A DNA stretch of 64,000 bases from JALYZC01 sp963725645 (lineage in GTDB: Bacteria > Actinomycetota > Thermoleophilia > Solirubrobacterales > Solirubrobacteraceae), in assembly GCA_963725645.1 (NCBI GenBank), contig CAVRZD010000002.1, positions 1,054,001 to 1,118,000 of the forward strand. The letters run 5' to 3'. A model generated the notes under the pieces. The model was given only the letters and a program-made list of their open reading frames with translations, was not told the DNA's origin and searched no databases. Positions 25,441 to 34,311 of this stretch are shown in pieces. The first letter of the stretch is position 1, and each line of letters begins with the position of its first letter. The position numbers were made by a program, and so were the translations under genes.

Positions 25441-25518
25441 GCCGGAAGCCGGGTTCGCCGACGCTTTCCCCATGGGCCACACCACCCCTGTCTCGGACCG
25501 CCACAAGGAGGAATATCC

Positions 25519-25902
25519 ATGAGAGGTGCAGGCCGCGTTGTGTTCGCCGCGATCTTCCTGTTGATCGTGGGGACGCTGAACATCATCTACGGGATCGGCG
25601 CCCTTGACGGCGCGAACTTCTACGCCAACGACACGAGGTACATCCTGACCGACCTCAACGCGCTCGGCTGGGTCCTGATCGTCCTCGGGGTGATCCAGCT
25701 CACCGGGGGCTTCTCGCTGATGTCGGGCAATGCCTGGGGCCGGATCATCGGGGTCATTGCCGGCAGCCTGGGCGCGATCGGGGCGCTTCTGGGAATGGGC
25801 GGGAGCCACCCGTTCTGGTCGCTCGCCGTCTTCGCGCTGTGCGCGTGGATCGTGTACGGGATCATCGTCTTCGGCGAGGACGAGCCCACGCAAGTCCGCT
25901 AG
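25519..25902 (+). CDS. Four-helix membrane protein (DUF7144-like)
   Basis: A 127-aa integral membrane protein with four predicted helices: VVFAAIFLLIVGTLNIIYGI, LGWVLIVLGVIQLTGGFSLM, IIGVIAGSLGAIGALLGM and LAVFALCAWIVYGIIVFG. The pattern matches small actinobacterial proteins annotated as DUF7144. AAGGAGG lies 7 nt before ATG 25519. It forms a single-gene unit between operator copy 3 and a strong terminator. Its function is unknown. Confidence 0.78.
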   Translation: MRGAGRVVFAAIFLLIVGTLNIIYGIGALDGANFYANDTRYILTDLNALGWVLIVLGVIQLTGGFSLMSGNAWGRIIGVIAGSLGAIGALLGMGGSHPFWSLAVFALCAWIVYGIIVFGEDEPTQVR

Positions 25903-25932
25903 GGCCCAGGCTCAGGGCTCTGACCGCGTACG

Positions 25933-25963
25933 GGAGCCCGGCCGGATATTCCGGCCGGGCTCC
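25933..25963. terminator. Strong bidirectional terminator
   Basis: GGAGCCCGGCCGG (25933-25945), loop ATATT, and CCGGCCGGGCTCC (25951-25963) form a perfect 13-bp stem between convergent genes ending at 25902 (+) and 25978 (-). Confidence 0.85.
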
Positions 25964-25977
25964 TCCTCGCCGCTGGC

Positions 25978-27273
25978 TCATCGTGACCGCGCCGACGGGA
26001 GGTCGCCCTCGATCACCTGGTTCTCCGGGTGGCCGATCCGGGCGGTGACCCAATCGGTGAGGATCTCGAGGCGCCGCCCGACGCCCCCACCGAGGTAGTA
26101 GAGGTGCACGCCGAGGTACATGGCGAACGCCGGACGGCCGGAGAGCTCGAGGCCCCTGACCTGGCAGACCGCCTTCCCCCGCCCGACGACGGCCAGCGCC
26201 CCCTTGTCGAGGTAGCGGAACGGGGTGTCGGCGCCCGGCCGGCCCTTGCGGATCGCCTTGGCGACATGGCGTGCCTGCTGGATGGCGACCGTGGCCAGCC
26301 CCGGAAGCGGCCGGTCGCCCGGGCCCGCCAGCGACGTCATGTCGCCGATCGCCGAGATCTCGGGATGGCCGGGGACGGTCAGATCGGGATTGACCTGAAT
26401 CCGTCCTCCTCGGTCGGTGGTGGCCCCGGTGGCCTTGGCCAAGGTCGCGGTGAAGCGGTCGGCCTGTACGCCGGCGGCCCAGATCACCGTGCGGGCGGGA
26501 ATCCGCTCGGGCGCCCCGTCGGCCTCGATCGTGACGCCCTGCGCGTCGACCTCGGTCGCGCGGGCGCCCTCTCGCACGGTCACCCCGAGTTCCGCCAGGT
26601 ACTTGGCCGTCTTCGCCGAGAGCTTCTCGCTGAAAGCCGGGACCACGCGGTCGCCGGCATCGAGCAGGACGACCCGCGCCTTGCCCGGGTCGATTCGGGC
26701 AAACGTCCGCTTCCTCCGGCGATGGGCGAAGATCGCCAGCACGCCCGAGACCTCGACGCCCGTCGCTCCGCCTCCCACGACGGCGAAGGTGAGCCAGGCG
26801 TCCCGCGACGCCTCGTCGGTGGCACGATCGGCCTCCTCGAAGGCGGAGTAGATGCGGTTGCGCAGGGCGACAGCGTCAGCGAGCGTCTTGAGTCCCGGCG
26901 AGACGTCCTCCCACTCGTCGTGGCCGAAGTACGACGTCCGCGCGCCGCAGGCGACGATCAGGCTGTCGTAGTCGAGCCGCTCGCCCCGGTCGAGCACGAC
27001 CTGCCGCCGCTCAGCGTCCAGGTCGACCACCTCGGCCATGACGACCTTCGTGCGGCGGCTCTTCCTGAGCGCCATCCGGATCGGCTCGGCGCACTCGCCT
27101 TCGGAGATACCGCCCGCCGCCAGCTGGTACAGCAGCGGCTGGAACAGGTGATGGTTGGTCCGGTCGACCAGCGTGACATCGACGTCGGCGTGCCGCAGCT
27201 TGTGCGCTGCGGCCAGCCCGCCGAACCCGCCGCCGACGATCACGACCCGGCGCCGGTTGCCGTTGGAGCTCAC
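25978..27273 (-). CDS. ndh: Type II NADH dehydrogenase (NDH-2)
   Basis: A 431-aa single-subunit, non-proton-pumping NADH:quinone oxidoreductase. The FAD site is RRVVIVGGGFGGLAAAHKL and the NADH site is FAVVGGGATGVEVSGVLA. The quinone/FAD segment is TVIWAAGVQA, and ISAIGDMTSL precedes the C-terminal amphipathic membrane anchor (AFAMYLGVHLYYLGG). GTG 27273 overlaps the stop of the GH15 gene by 4 nt. It is the last gene of the G6PDH-GH15-NDH-2 operon. It may reoxidise NADH without adding to the proton gradient. Confidence 0.93.
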   Translation of the reverse strand: MSSNGNRRRVVIVGGGFGGLAAAHKLRHADVDVTLVDRTNHHLFQPLLYQLAAGGISEGECAEPIRMALRKSRRTKVVMAEVVDLDAERRQVVLDRGERLDYDSLIVACGARTSYFGHDEWEDVSPGLKTLADAVALRNRIYSAFEEADRATDEASRDAWLTFAVVGGGATGVEVSGVLAIFAHRRRKRTFARIDPGKARVVLLDAGDRVVPAFSEKLSAKTAKYLAELGVTVREGARATEVDAQGVTIEADGAPERIPARTVIWAAGVQADRFTATLAKATGATTDRGGRIQVNPDLTVPGHPEISAIGDMTSLAGPGDRPLPGLATVAIQQARHVAKAIRKGRPGADTPFRYLDKGALAVVGRGKAVCQVRGLELSGRPAFAMYLGVHLYYLGGGVGRRLEILTDWVTARIGHPENQVIEGDLPSARSR

Positions 27274-29225
27274 ATCTCCGCCAGCCGCTCGGCCAGGATG
27301 ATCCGCGCCGCGGCCTCGATCAGCGCCAGGTGGGAGAAGGCCTGGGGGAAGTTGCCGAGGTGGCGCCCGGTGCTGGTGTCGAACTCCTCCGCGAACAGCC
27401 CGAGCGGCGACGCGACGCTGAGGAGCTTCTCCATCAGGTCGCGGGCGCTCTGCTGCTCGCCCACGATCGCGAGCGCCGACACGAGCCAGAACGAGCAGAT
27501 CAGGAAGCTGCCCTCCTTGCCCGCCATGCCGTCGTCGGTCTCGTCGGTCCGGTAGCGCAGGACGAACCCGTCCTCGGTCAGATCGTTCGCGATCGCATCG
27601 ACGGACTTGCGCATGCGCTCGTCGTCCGCGGGCAGGAAGCCGAAGACCGCCGCCAGCAGCGTGGACGCGTCGAGCGCCTCGGTGTCGTAGTGCTGGCGAA
27701 GCACGCCGCCTCTGACGCCGTGCTCGAGGATGTCGGCCTTGATCTCGTCCGCCGTGGCGCGCCACGCCTCGTGCAGCTTCTCGTCGCCGCGGATTTCCGC
27801 CAGCTTGGCTGCGCGATCCAGGGCGACCCAGCACATGAGCTTCGACGACACATAGTGCTGTGGCTTGCCCCGGGCCTCCCAGATGCCCTGATCGGGCTCG
27901 CGCCAGACCGCGGTCGCGCACTTGGCCTGGGCCTGGACGATCGGCCACAGCCGCCGCGGCAGTCGCTCGCTGCGGCGCGTGTGGAGCAGGATCGAGTCCA
28001 GCACGGCGCCGTACACGTCGTTCTGACGCTGGTCGAAGGCGCCGTTGCCGATGCGCACCGGGTGGGCGCCGGCGTACCCCGACAGCTCGTCGCGGAACGA
28101 CTCGGTGAGATCGCGCCGCCCGTCGATCCCGTACATGATCTGCAGCGCCCCGTCCTCGTTGGGCTCGAGGTCGGCGACGAACTGCATGAACTCGTCCGCC
28201 TCCCAGTCCAGGTTCATCCAGTGCAGCGCCTGCAGGGTGAACGTGGAGTCGCGCATCCACGTGAAGCGGTAGTCCCAGTTGCGCGCGCCGCCCGGAGTCT
28301 CAGGCAGCGACGTGGTCAAGGCGGCCACCGTCGCCCCGGTGGGCATGTACGTGAGGCCCTTGATGGCGAGCGCCGAACGCTGGATCGGGTCGCGCCAGCG
28401 GTGGTCGGGCAGGCGGGCGCGGTTCAGCCAGCCGCGCCAGTAGATCGAGGTCCTGGCGAGGCGCTCGGTGGCCTCGTCGATGTCCTGGGGGGACGCGAGA
28501 CTCTCGGCCCAGGAGAGCGAGCAGTAGACCTGCTCGCCCTGCTTCATGGCGTGCCGGGCCCGTACCCAGTCGCCCTCGACACCGAGCGCCATGTCGGTCT
28601 GCAGCCTGATCGTCAGGTCGGCCCCGCTCGCGTCGGCGACGTGGCGGCCCTCGCCCAGCGTCCACTCGGCGGGCGTGCGGCCGTAGTCGAACACGGGTTC
28701 GCAGATCAGCTCGATCTCCACGCTTCCCTCCAGGCACAGCACGGTGCGCACCAGCACGTGGTCGGCGTCCTCGTCGGCGGGCGGCCTCGTGTGTGGCGTG
28801 ACCTCGTCCTCGCCGCGGCGCGGCCCCATGGTCAGTGCGTCTCGGACCACGGCCCAACCGGTCGGCGTCTTCCACGTCGTGCTGACGATGTTCGTCCCGG
28901 GCTCGTAGATCCGCGCCGTCGGCACGTTGATGCCGAACGGCCCCAGCCGGAACGAGCCCGCCTGACGGTCGAGCAGCGTGCCGAACACGCTCGGCGCGTC
29001 GAAGCGCGGGACGCAGAGCCAGTCGATCGCCCCGTCGGGCGCGATCAGCGCACCCGTGTGGCAGTTCGAAAGGAACGCATAGTCGGCGATTGGGGGAAAC
29101 GGCGACAGGGCCGCGGCGCTCTGGGGCATGACCTCGGTTGCCGGACGCCCGTCGGGCTTGCGGTCCGTCTTTCCGTTGGCCTTGGCGGCCTTCGCCTTGG
29201 CGCTCTTCGCCTTGGTCGTGCTCAT
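27270..29225 (-). CDS. Glycoside hydrolase family 15 (glucoamylase/trehalase-like)
   Basis: A 651-aa GH15 enzyme. The N-terminal domain begins after a Lys/Ala-rich leader (MSTTKAKSAKAKAAKANGK) with PPIADYAFLSNCHTGALIAPDGAIDWLCVPRFDAPSVFG. The (alpha/alpha)6 catalytic domain has GGARNWDYRFTWMRDSTFTL and the second acid region EEFDTSTGRHLGNFPQAFSH. Actinobacterial members include trehalases and alpha-glucosidases, so glucose release feeding the neighbouring G6PDH is plausible. The 30-residue basic N-terminus is unusual. ATG 29225 overlaps the stop of the G6PDH gene. Confidence 0.9.
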   Translation of the reverse strand: MSTTKAKSAKAKAAKANGKTDRKPDGRPATEVMPQSAAALSPFPPIADYAFLSNCHTGALIAPDGAIDWLCVPRFDAPSVFGTLLDRQAGSFRLGPFGINVPTARIYEPGTNIVSTTWKTPTGWAVVRDALTMGPRRGEDEVTPHTRPPADEDADHVLVRTVLCLEGSVEIELICEPVFDYGRTPAEWTLGEGRHVADASGADLTIRLQTDMALGVEGDWVRARHAMKQGEQVYCSLSWAESLASPQDIDEATERLARTSIYWRGWLNRARLPDHRWRDPIQRSALAIKGLTYMPTGATVAALTTSLPETPGGARNWDYRFTWMRDSTFTLQALHWMNLDWEADEFMQFVADLEPNEDGALQIMYGIDGRRDLTESFRDELSGYAGAHPVRIGNGAFDQRQNDVYGAVLDSILLHTRRSERLPRRLWPIVQAQAKCATAVWREPDQGIWEARGKPQHYVSSKLMCWVALDRAAKLAEIRGDEKLHEAWRATADEIKADILEHGVRGGVLRQHYDTEALDASTLLAAVFGFLPADDERMRKSVDAIANDLTEDGFVLRYRTDETDDGMAGKEGSFLICSFWLVSALAIVGEQQSARDLMEKLLSVASPLGLFAEEFDTSTGRHLGNFPQAFSHLALIEAAARIILAERLAEM

Positions 29226-30664
29226 ATCGTCTCCCACGGTCTGTGCCAGGTGCCGTGTCCCGCCACCAGATGGTCCGCCTCGGCCGGACCCCACGATCCA
29301 TGCTCATACCGGTGGATCGGTGGGGGCGCATCGAGGAGCGGCTGCATGACGCGCCAGGTCTGCTCGACGCAGTCCTGCCGGGTGAAACGCTTGCTGTCGC
29401 CGATCAGGGCCGCGTGCAGCAGGACCTCGTACGGCGTCGGCCCCTCACCCCCCTCCTGCGCGAATTCCATATCGAGGTTGATCTGCTCGGGGTCCGCTGC
29501 ATCGGCGCGCTTGGCGTCGATGAGCAGCCGGATCCCCGTCGTCGGATCCAGCTTCACCACGAGCTGGTCGGGCTCGGGGCGCCGGGAGCCGCTGGGGCCG
29601 AACCCCAACCGCGGAGGATGGTGGAAGACGAGGCGCAGCTCGGTCTGAGTGAGGGGGAGGCCCTTCCCGGTGCGGAGGAAGAACGGCACCCCCGACCAGC
29701 GCCAGTTGTCGATCTCCAGGCGCAGCGCCGCAAAGGTCTCGGTGGACGAGTCGTCGGCGACGCCGTCGATCTTGCGGTAGCCCTCGTACTGCCCGCGTAC
29801 GTAGTGCGCCGGATCGCCCTCGGGCATGGCCCGGAACACCGAGAACATCGCGTTCTTGAGCGTCGTGGCGTCGTTTGCCGCCGGCGGCTCCATCGCCGCG
29901 GCGGCCACCACCTGCATCATGTGGTTCACGACCACGTCACGCAGCGCGCCGACGGGGTCGTAGAAGTGCCCGCGGTCCTCGACGCCGAAGCTCTCGGCCA
30001 TGGTGATCTGCACCGACGAGACGTAGTTGCGGTTCCAGATCGGCTCGAACATCGTGTTGGCGAACCGCAGGAAGAGGATCTCGACGAGGCCCATCTTCCC
30101 CAGGAAGTGATCGATTCGGTAGAGCTGAGACTCGTCGATGTACTGGTGGATCTCCTCCGCCAGCGCCCGCGCGGACGCGAGGTCGTGCCCGAAGGGCTTC
30201 TCCACGACCACGCGAGCCGTCGCAGTCAGGCCGGAACCGGTCAATCCCCCGATCACCATGCCGAACAGCGAAGGCGGGATCTCCAGGTAGAAGACCGGGC
30301 TGCTCGCGTTGCCGATCGCCTTGGCGACATCCGCGTAGGTGCTGCCGTCGCCGAAGTCGCCGGCGAGGTAGGACAGCCGCCCGGCGAAGCGGTCGAAGAC
30401 CTCGTCGTCGATCGCCTCGCCGCAATCCTCGATGCACTTGCGCGCGTGCTCGCGAAGCTCGTCGACGGTCCAGTCCTGGGCCGCCACCCCCACGATCGGA
30501 CAGGTCAGCAGGCCGCGCCGCTCGAGGCGATAGAGCGAGTGGAAGGTCATCACCTTCGCGAGGTCCCCGGTGATCCCGAAGACGACGAGCACGTCGGCGG
30601 GCTGCGGCGCGCCGGAATCGTCCTCGGCCGAGGCGTCGGAACGAGGTCGGACCGCTGTGCTCAT
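29222..30664 (-). CDS. zwf: Glucose-6-phosphate dehydrogenase
   Basis: A 480-aa enzyme oxidising glucose 6-phosphate to 6-phosphogluconolactone and making NADPH. Coenzyme motif VVFGITGDLAKVM is at the start, EKPFGHDLASA in the middle, and the catalytic RIDHFLGKMGLVEIL follows. TGKGLPLTQTELRLVFH and the C-terminal YEHGSWGPAEAD are also typical. ATG 30664 is used, and the 19 residues upstream in frame have no homology-like features. It heads a three-gene operon behind operator copy 4, consistent with NADPH supply under stress. Confidence 0.95.
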   Translation of the reverse strand: MSTAVRPRSDASAEDDSGAPQPADVLVVFGITGDLAKVMTFHSLYRLERRGLLTCPIVGVAAQDWTVDELREHARKCIEDCGEAIDDEVFDRFAGRLSYLAGDFGDGSTYADVAKAIGNASSPVFYLEIPPSLFGMVIGGLTGSGLTATARVVVEKPFGHDLASARALAEEIHQYIDESQLYRIDHFLGKMGLVEILFLRFANTMFEPIWNRNYVSSVQITMAESFGVEDRGHFYDPVGALRDVVVNHMMQVVAAAAMEPPAANDATTLKNAMFSVFRAMPEGDPAHYVRGQYEGYRKIDGVADDSSTETFAALRLEIDNWRWSGVPFFLRTGKGLPLTQTELRLVFHHPPRLGFGPSGSRRPEPDQLVVKLDPTTGIRLLIDAKRADAADPEQINLDMEFAQEGGEGPTPYEVLLHAALIGDSKRFTRQDCVEQTWRVMQPLLDAPPPIHRYEHGSWGPAEADHLVAGHGTWHRPWETI

Positions 30665-30731
30665 GCGCGCCTTCCGCTGCCGGTAGGTAGGTGTCCTGCG
30701 TGGCGATTCTGCCCCGGGCATCGCGGCGAGC

Positions 30732-30751
30732 GCATCATCCGATCCGTATGA
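30732..30751 (-). promoter_or_regulatory. Island operator, copy 4 (upstream of zwf operon)
   Basis: On the minus strand the site reads TCATACGGATCGGATGATGC. CAGAAT lies 20 bp downstream (30711-30706). Confidence 0.65.
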
Positions 30752-30880
30752 AACGCCGGTTCACCCGCAACGGGTAGCGCAGGCGCCGCTCCGCGCCGGT
30801 CTCCGCATCGGCGGCGCCTGGTCCCGCGGTGACCGGCTCGGGCATCCCGACGAGTGTGCAGTGAACGGGCGCCACCCACA

Positions 30881-30900
30881 TCACCCGGATCGGATGATGC
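30881..30900 (+). promoter_or_regulatory. Island operator, copy 5 (upstream of gene 30957)
   Basis: TCACCCGGATCGGATGATGC equals the consensus. GAGACT (30920-30925) lies 19 bp downstream. It is divergent from copy 4, 129 bp away. Confidence 0.7.
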
Positions 30901-30956
30901 GCAGCGCACCGGCCTCGTCGAGACTCTCCAAAGCCCCCGCTGCCAAAGGAGAGACC

Positions 30957-31511
30957 ATGGCCATCGGACCCGTCCAGCTGATCGTGCTGGGCTTCAACCA
31001 CCCGGACTTCCACGGCGAGATCATCGCCGAGCTCGAGCGCCTGCATGCGAGCGACACGGTACGCGTGATCGACTCGCTGGCCGTGTACAAGGATGCAGCG
31101 GGCGACCTCGAGGTCGAGCACCTCAGCAACCTGAGCGAGGAGGAGGCCAAGGAGGTCGGGACGATGATCGGTGCGCTGATCGGTCTCGGCATCGCGGGCG
31201 AGGAGGGCATGGAGGAGGGCGCCGTCGCCGGCGCCGAGGCCGCCACCGAGGGTGGCGTGCATCCGATCTCGAACAGCGAGGAGGCCTGGGACGTGCTCGG
31301 GGAGATCCCGAACGATTCGGCCGCCGCGCTGATCCTGCTCGAGCACCATTGGGCGGTGCCACTGCGCGACGCGATCGCGCGGGCGGGCGGCTTCCGCATC
31401 AGCGACGGGTTCATCAGCCCGCTCGACCTGGTCGCGGTCGGGCTGGCCAGCGCCGAGGAGGCCCGGGAGATCGAGGCCATCGAGGCGGCGCAGGGGGGCG
31501 TCACGCAGTGA
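30957..31511 (+). CDS. DUF6325/DUF1269-related stress protein
   Basis: A 184-aa protein: GPVQLIVLGFNHPDFHGEIIAELERLHASDTVRVIDSLAVYKDAAGDLEVEH, then a Gly/Ala/Glu-rich loop (MIGALIGLGIAGEEGMEEGAVAG), then ILLEHHWAVPLRDAIARAGGF. Residues 1-50 and the 'drive/lyse' pattern match DUF6325 proteins, which resemble DUF1269. Its function is unknown. AAAGGAG lies 5 nt before ATG 30957. It is followed after 33 nt by a tiny Gly-Pro-rich gene, likely in the same transcript. Confidence 0.8.
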   Translation: MAIGPVQLIVLGFNHPDFHGEIIAELERLHASDTVRVIDSLAVYKDAAGDLEVEHLSNLSEEEAKEVGTMIGALIGLGIAGEEGMEEGAVAGAEAATEGGVHPISNSEEAWDVLGEIPNDSAAALILLEHHWAVPLRDAIARAGGFRISDGFISPLDLVAVGLASAEEAREIEAIEAAQGGVTQ

Positions 31512-31544
31512 CCGTCGGTCACCACCACAACCTGGAGGGATGAC

Positions 31545-31730
31545 ATGTTCGCAGCGCGCAGAATGGCCGGACCCGGCGGACCCGGCGGACCGGGCGGACC
31601 CGGCGGACCGGGCCCGGGCGTCGGGCGCGGACCGGGCCCGGGCCCCGGTCGCGGCGTCGGACCGGGCGCGGGTCCCCCGCCACGGCGCACCGCGCGACGC
31701 ACCGCGCGGCGCGTGTCGCGCCGCCGCTAG
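31545..31730 (+). CDS. Gly/Pro-rich, Arg-tailed small protein
   Basis: A 61-aa protein: MFAARRMAGP, then tandem GPGG repeats for about 18 residues, GPG/GRG repeats, and an Arg-rich end (PPRRTARRTARRVSRRR). CTGGAGGGA lies 5 nt before the ATG and an operator follows the stop, so it sits inside a real transcription unit with gene 30957. It resembles no enzyme. The basic tail suggests binding to nucleic acid or membrane; the repeats suggest disorder. Being repetitive it could also be a spurious call. Confidence 0.5.
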   Translation: MFAARRMAGPGGPGGPGGPGGPGPGVGRGPGPGPGRGVGPGAGPPPRRTARRTARRVSRRR

Positions 31731-31745
31731 GCGGCTCCCGCGGAA

Positions 31746-31765
31746 TCACCCGGATCGGATGATGC
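31746..31765 (+). promoter_or_regulatory. Island operator, copy 6 (upstream of the sulfatase operon)
   Basis: TCACCCGGATCGGATGATGC equals the consensus. GAGCAT (31786-31791) lies 20 bp downstream, the weakest -10 of the series. Confidence 0.65.
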
Positions 31766-31875
31766 CGGCCCCGGTACGCGGGTGGGAGCATCGATGACGC
31801 ACAGAATCGTCGGGATCGATCGCCACTCGATCCTGCACAGTCGCCCGGCCGCCCCCAAGGAATCGGAGGTAGATG

Positions 31876-34284
31876 ATGAGCCAGCCTGATCGAAGCAAGC
31901 TTCCGATCTCCGGGCAGCCGTTCGGCGGCGTCGCCAACAGGACGCTCGACGGCTCGCAACCCGACTGGGACCTGATCGGCCACGTCGATCCTCCCGACGG
32001 GGCGCCCAACGTCCTGCTGATCCTGATCGACGATGCCGGCTTCGGGAACGCCGGGACCTTCGGGGGGCCGATCGACACGCCGAACTACACGCGGATGGCC
32101 AAGGACGGCATCCGCTACAACCGCTTCCACGTCACCGCGCTCTGCTCGCCGACACGGGCGGCGCTCCTGACGGGCCGCAACAGCCACGCGGTCGGCTTCG
32201 GCTCGGTCGGAGAGTTCTCGACCGGGTTCCCCGGCTATACGGCGTTCGTCCCGGACGACTGCGTGCCGTTCCCGAGGATCCTGCGGGACAACGGCTACAG
32301 CACCTCCGCGTTCGGCAAGTGGCACCTCACGCCCGACGGCCAGCAGGGCCCCGCCGGCCCGTTCGACCGCTGGCCGGTCGGCTGGGGGTTCGACTACTTC
32401 TACGGGTTCCTCGGCGGAGGCTCGGGGCAGTGGGACCCGTGCCTGACCGAGAACCAGAAGATCATCGGCACCCCCGCCTCATTCGGCGACGAGGAGAACC
32501 CCTACTACCTGCCCGACGACATGGCCGACAAGACGATCGAGTGGCTGCACGCGATTCGCGGACAGGACGCCAAGAAGCCGTTCTTCGCCTACTTCTCGAC
32601 GGGCTGCAGCCATGCGCCACACCACGTTTCCGAAGCGTGGGCGGCGAAGTACAAGGGCAAGTTCGACCAGGGCTGGGACAAGCTGCGCGAGGAGACGTTC
32701 GCCAGGCAGAAGGAGCTCGGCGTGATTCCCGCCGACGCCGAGTTGACGCCGCGCGACGATGCGTTCCCCGCCTGGGACGACGTCCCCGACAAGCTCAAGG
32801 AGTACTACGCCCGCCAGATGGAGGTCTACGCGGGCTACTCCGAGAACGCGGACTACAACGCCGGTCGCGTGATCGACGCGATCGACGAGCTGGGCGAGCT
32901 CGACAACACGCTGGTGCTCTGGATCTGGGGTGACAACGGCGCCAGCATGGAGGGCACGATCACCGGCTCGTTCAACGAGCTGACGATGCAGAACGGAATC
33001 CCGCTGACCGACGAGATGCAGCTGCAGCTCGCCGAGCGCTACGGCGGCATCGAGGCGTGGGGGAACCAGATGATGGCGCCTCACTACTCGGCCGCCTGGG
33101 CCTGGGCGGGCAACACCCCGTTCAAGTGGGGCAAGCAGGTGGGCTCGCACCTCGGCGGCACGCGCAACCCGCTCGTCGTCCACTGGCCCGAGCGGATCAC
33201 CGAAGGTGGCGCCCTGAGGACGCACTTCACCCACGTCATCGACATCGGCCCGACGATCCTCGACATCGCAGGCATCCCGATGCCGACGCACATCGACGGG
33301 ATCGAGCAGCAGCCGATGCACGGCGCGACGTTCGCCGATTCGCTGACCGACGCCGATGCCCCGGAGCGCCACACGCAGCAGTACTTCGAGACGATCGGCA
33401 ACCGCTCGATGTACAAGGACGGCTGGTGGCTCTCGATGAGGACGGCGCGCATCCCCTGGGTCCTGACGCCCGACGCGCTGAAGCCCTACACCCCCGGCGC
33501 GTGGGACCCCGATGGCGACCCCACCGAGCTCTACTACCTGCCCGACGACTTCACGCAGGCGAACGATCTCGCCGCGGAACATCCCGAGAAGGTGCAGGAG
33601 CTCAAGGAGCTCTTCTGGCAGGAGGCCGAGAAGTACAACGTGCTGCCGCTGATGGCCCCGCTGGCGGGCTTCTTCGGCATGCTTCCCCCGCTCCCCGAGA
33701 TCGCCAAGTACGAGTTTCGCGGTGACGTGCAGAACGTCCTCTCGGGCATGATCCCGCGGATCTACAACCACTCGTACTCGATCAGCGCCGACCTCGTGAT
33801 TCCCAAGGGCGGCGCCGAGGGAGTGATCGTGGCCGAGGCCGATCACCTGGGCGGCTTCTCGCTCTTCGTCGAAGGCGGCAAGCTCACCCACACGTATTCG
33901 ATGATGGGGGTCTTCGTCTTCCGCCAGCAGGCCGAGGAGTCGCTGCCCGAGGGCGAGGTGACGGTCCGGATGGAGTTCGCCGCCGACTCGGCCAAGCCGG
34001 CCACCGGGGGCGGAGTCACGCTGTTCATCGACGATCGACCGGTCGCCGAGGGCAGGATGGACCACACGGTCCCGATTCGCTTCTCAGGCTATGCCGGGAT
34101 GGACATCGGCCGCGACAACGGCGGGGTCGTCGATCTCTCCTACGAGGACCGCAAGCCGTTCCCCTTCACGGGCACGATCAAGAAGGTCGTGTTCGACGTC
34201 AAGCCGCACGCGTCGGAGGAGGAGACACACGAGCTGCACACGACCGTGCATCACGGGCACACGGCGCACGCCCTGACGGCGTGA
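31876..34284 (+). CDS. Arylsulfatase (formylglycine-dependent)
   Basis: An 802-aa alkaline-phosphatase-superfamily sulfatase. Metal-binding LILIDDAGFGNAGTFGGPIDTPNYTRMA is at ~35-60. The formylglycine site FHVTALCSPTRAALLTGRN has Cys in the CxPxR context and needs maturation. GKWHLTPDGQ and LWIWGDNGASMEGT provide further active-site residues. The C-terminal ~200 residues form a beta-rich domain typical of large periplasmic/cytosolic arylsulfatases. No signal peptide is visible. ATG 31876 (GGAGG 6 nt upstream) is preferred to ATG 31873. It is cotranscribed with its maturase at 34853. Confidence 0.94.
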   Translation: MSQPDRSKLPISGQPFGGVANRTLDGSQPDWDLIGHVDPPDGAPNVLLILIDDAGFGNAGTFGGPIDTPNYTRMAKDGIRYNRFHVTALCSPTRAALLTGRNSHAVGFGSVGEFSTGFPGYTAFVPDDCVPFPRILRDNGYSTSAFGKWHLTPDGQQGPAGPFDRWPVGWGFDYFYGFLGGGSGQWDPCLTENQKIIGTPASFGDEENPYYLPDDMADKTIEWLHAIRGQDAKKPFFAYFSTGCSHAPHHVSEAWAAKYKGKFDQGWDKLREETFARQKELGVIPADAELTPRDDAFPAWDDVPDKLKEYYARQMEVYAGYSENADYNAGRVIDAIDELGELDNTLVLWIWGDNGASMEGTITGSFNELTMQNGIPLTDEMQLQLAERYGGIEAWGNQMMAPHYSAAWAWAGNTPFKWGKQVGSHLGGTRNPLVVHWPERITEGGALRTHFTHVIDIGPTILDIAGIPMPTHIDGIEQQPMHGATFADSLTDADAPERHTQQYFETIGNRSMYKDGWWLSMRTARIPWVLTPDALKPYTPGAWDPDGDPTELYYLPDDFTQANDLAAEHPEKVQELKELFWQEAEKYNVLPLMAPLAGFFGMLPPLPEIAKYEFRGDVQNVLSGMIPRIYNHSYSISADLVIPKGGAEGVIVAEADHLGGFSLFVEGGKLTHTYSMMGVFVFRQQAEESLPEGEVTVRMEFAADSAKPATGGGVTLFIDDRPVAEGRMDHTVPIRFSGYAGMDIGRDNGGVVDLSYEDRKPFPFTGTIKKVVFDVKPHASEEETHELHTTVHHGHTAHALTA

Positions 34285-34311
34285 CAGGCATGCGGTTGCG
34301 AGGAGGTTCCG

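Noticed and set aside
27330..29648. 772-aa plus-strand reading frame
   Set aside because: Antisense shadow of the GH15 gene and its flank. It has no family motifs and an Arg/Gly/Val/His composition typical of high-GC shadows.
30735..30845. 36-codon minus-strand ORF (MPEPVTAGPG...) between operators 4 and 5
   Set aside because: It overlaps operator copy 4 and has no ribosome site; the space is better explained as a divergent promoter region.
32479..34065. 528-aa minus-strand frame inside the sulfatase
   Set aside because: Shadow of a well-supported sulfatase; no homology-like features.
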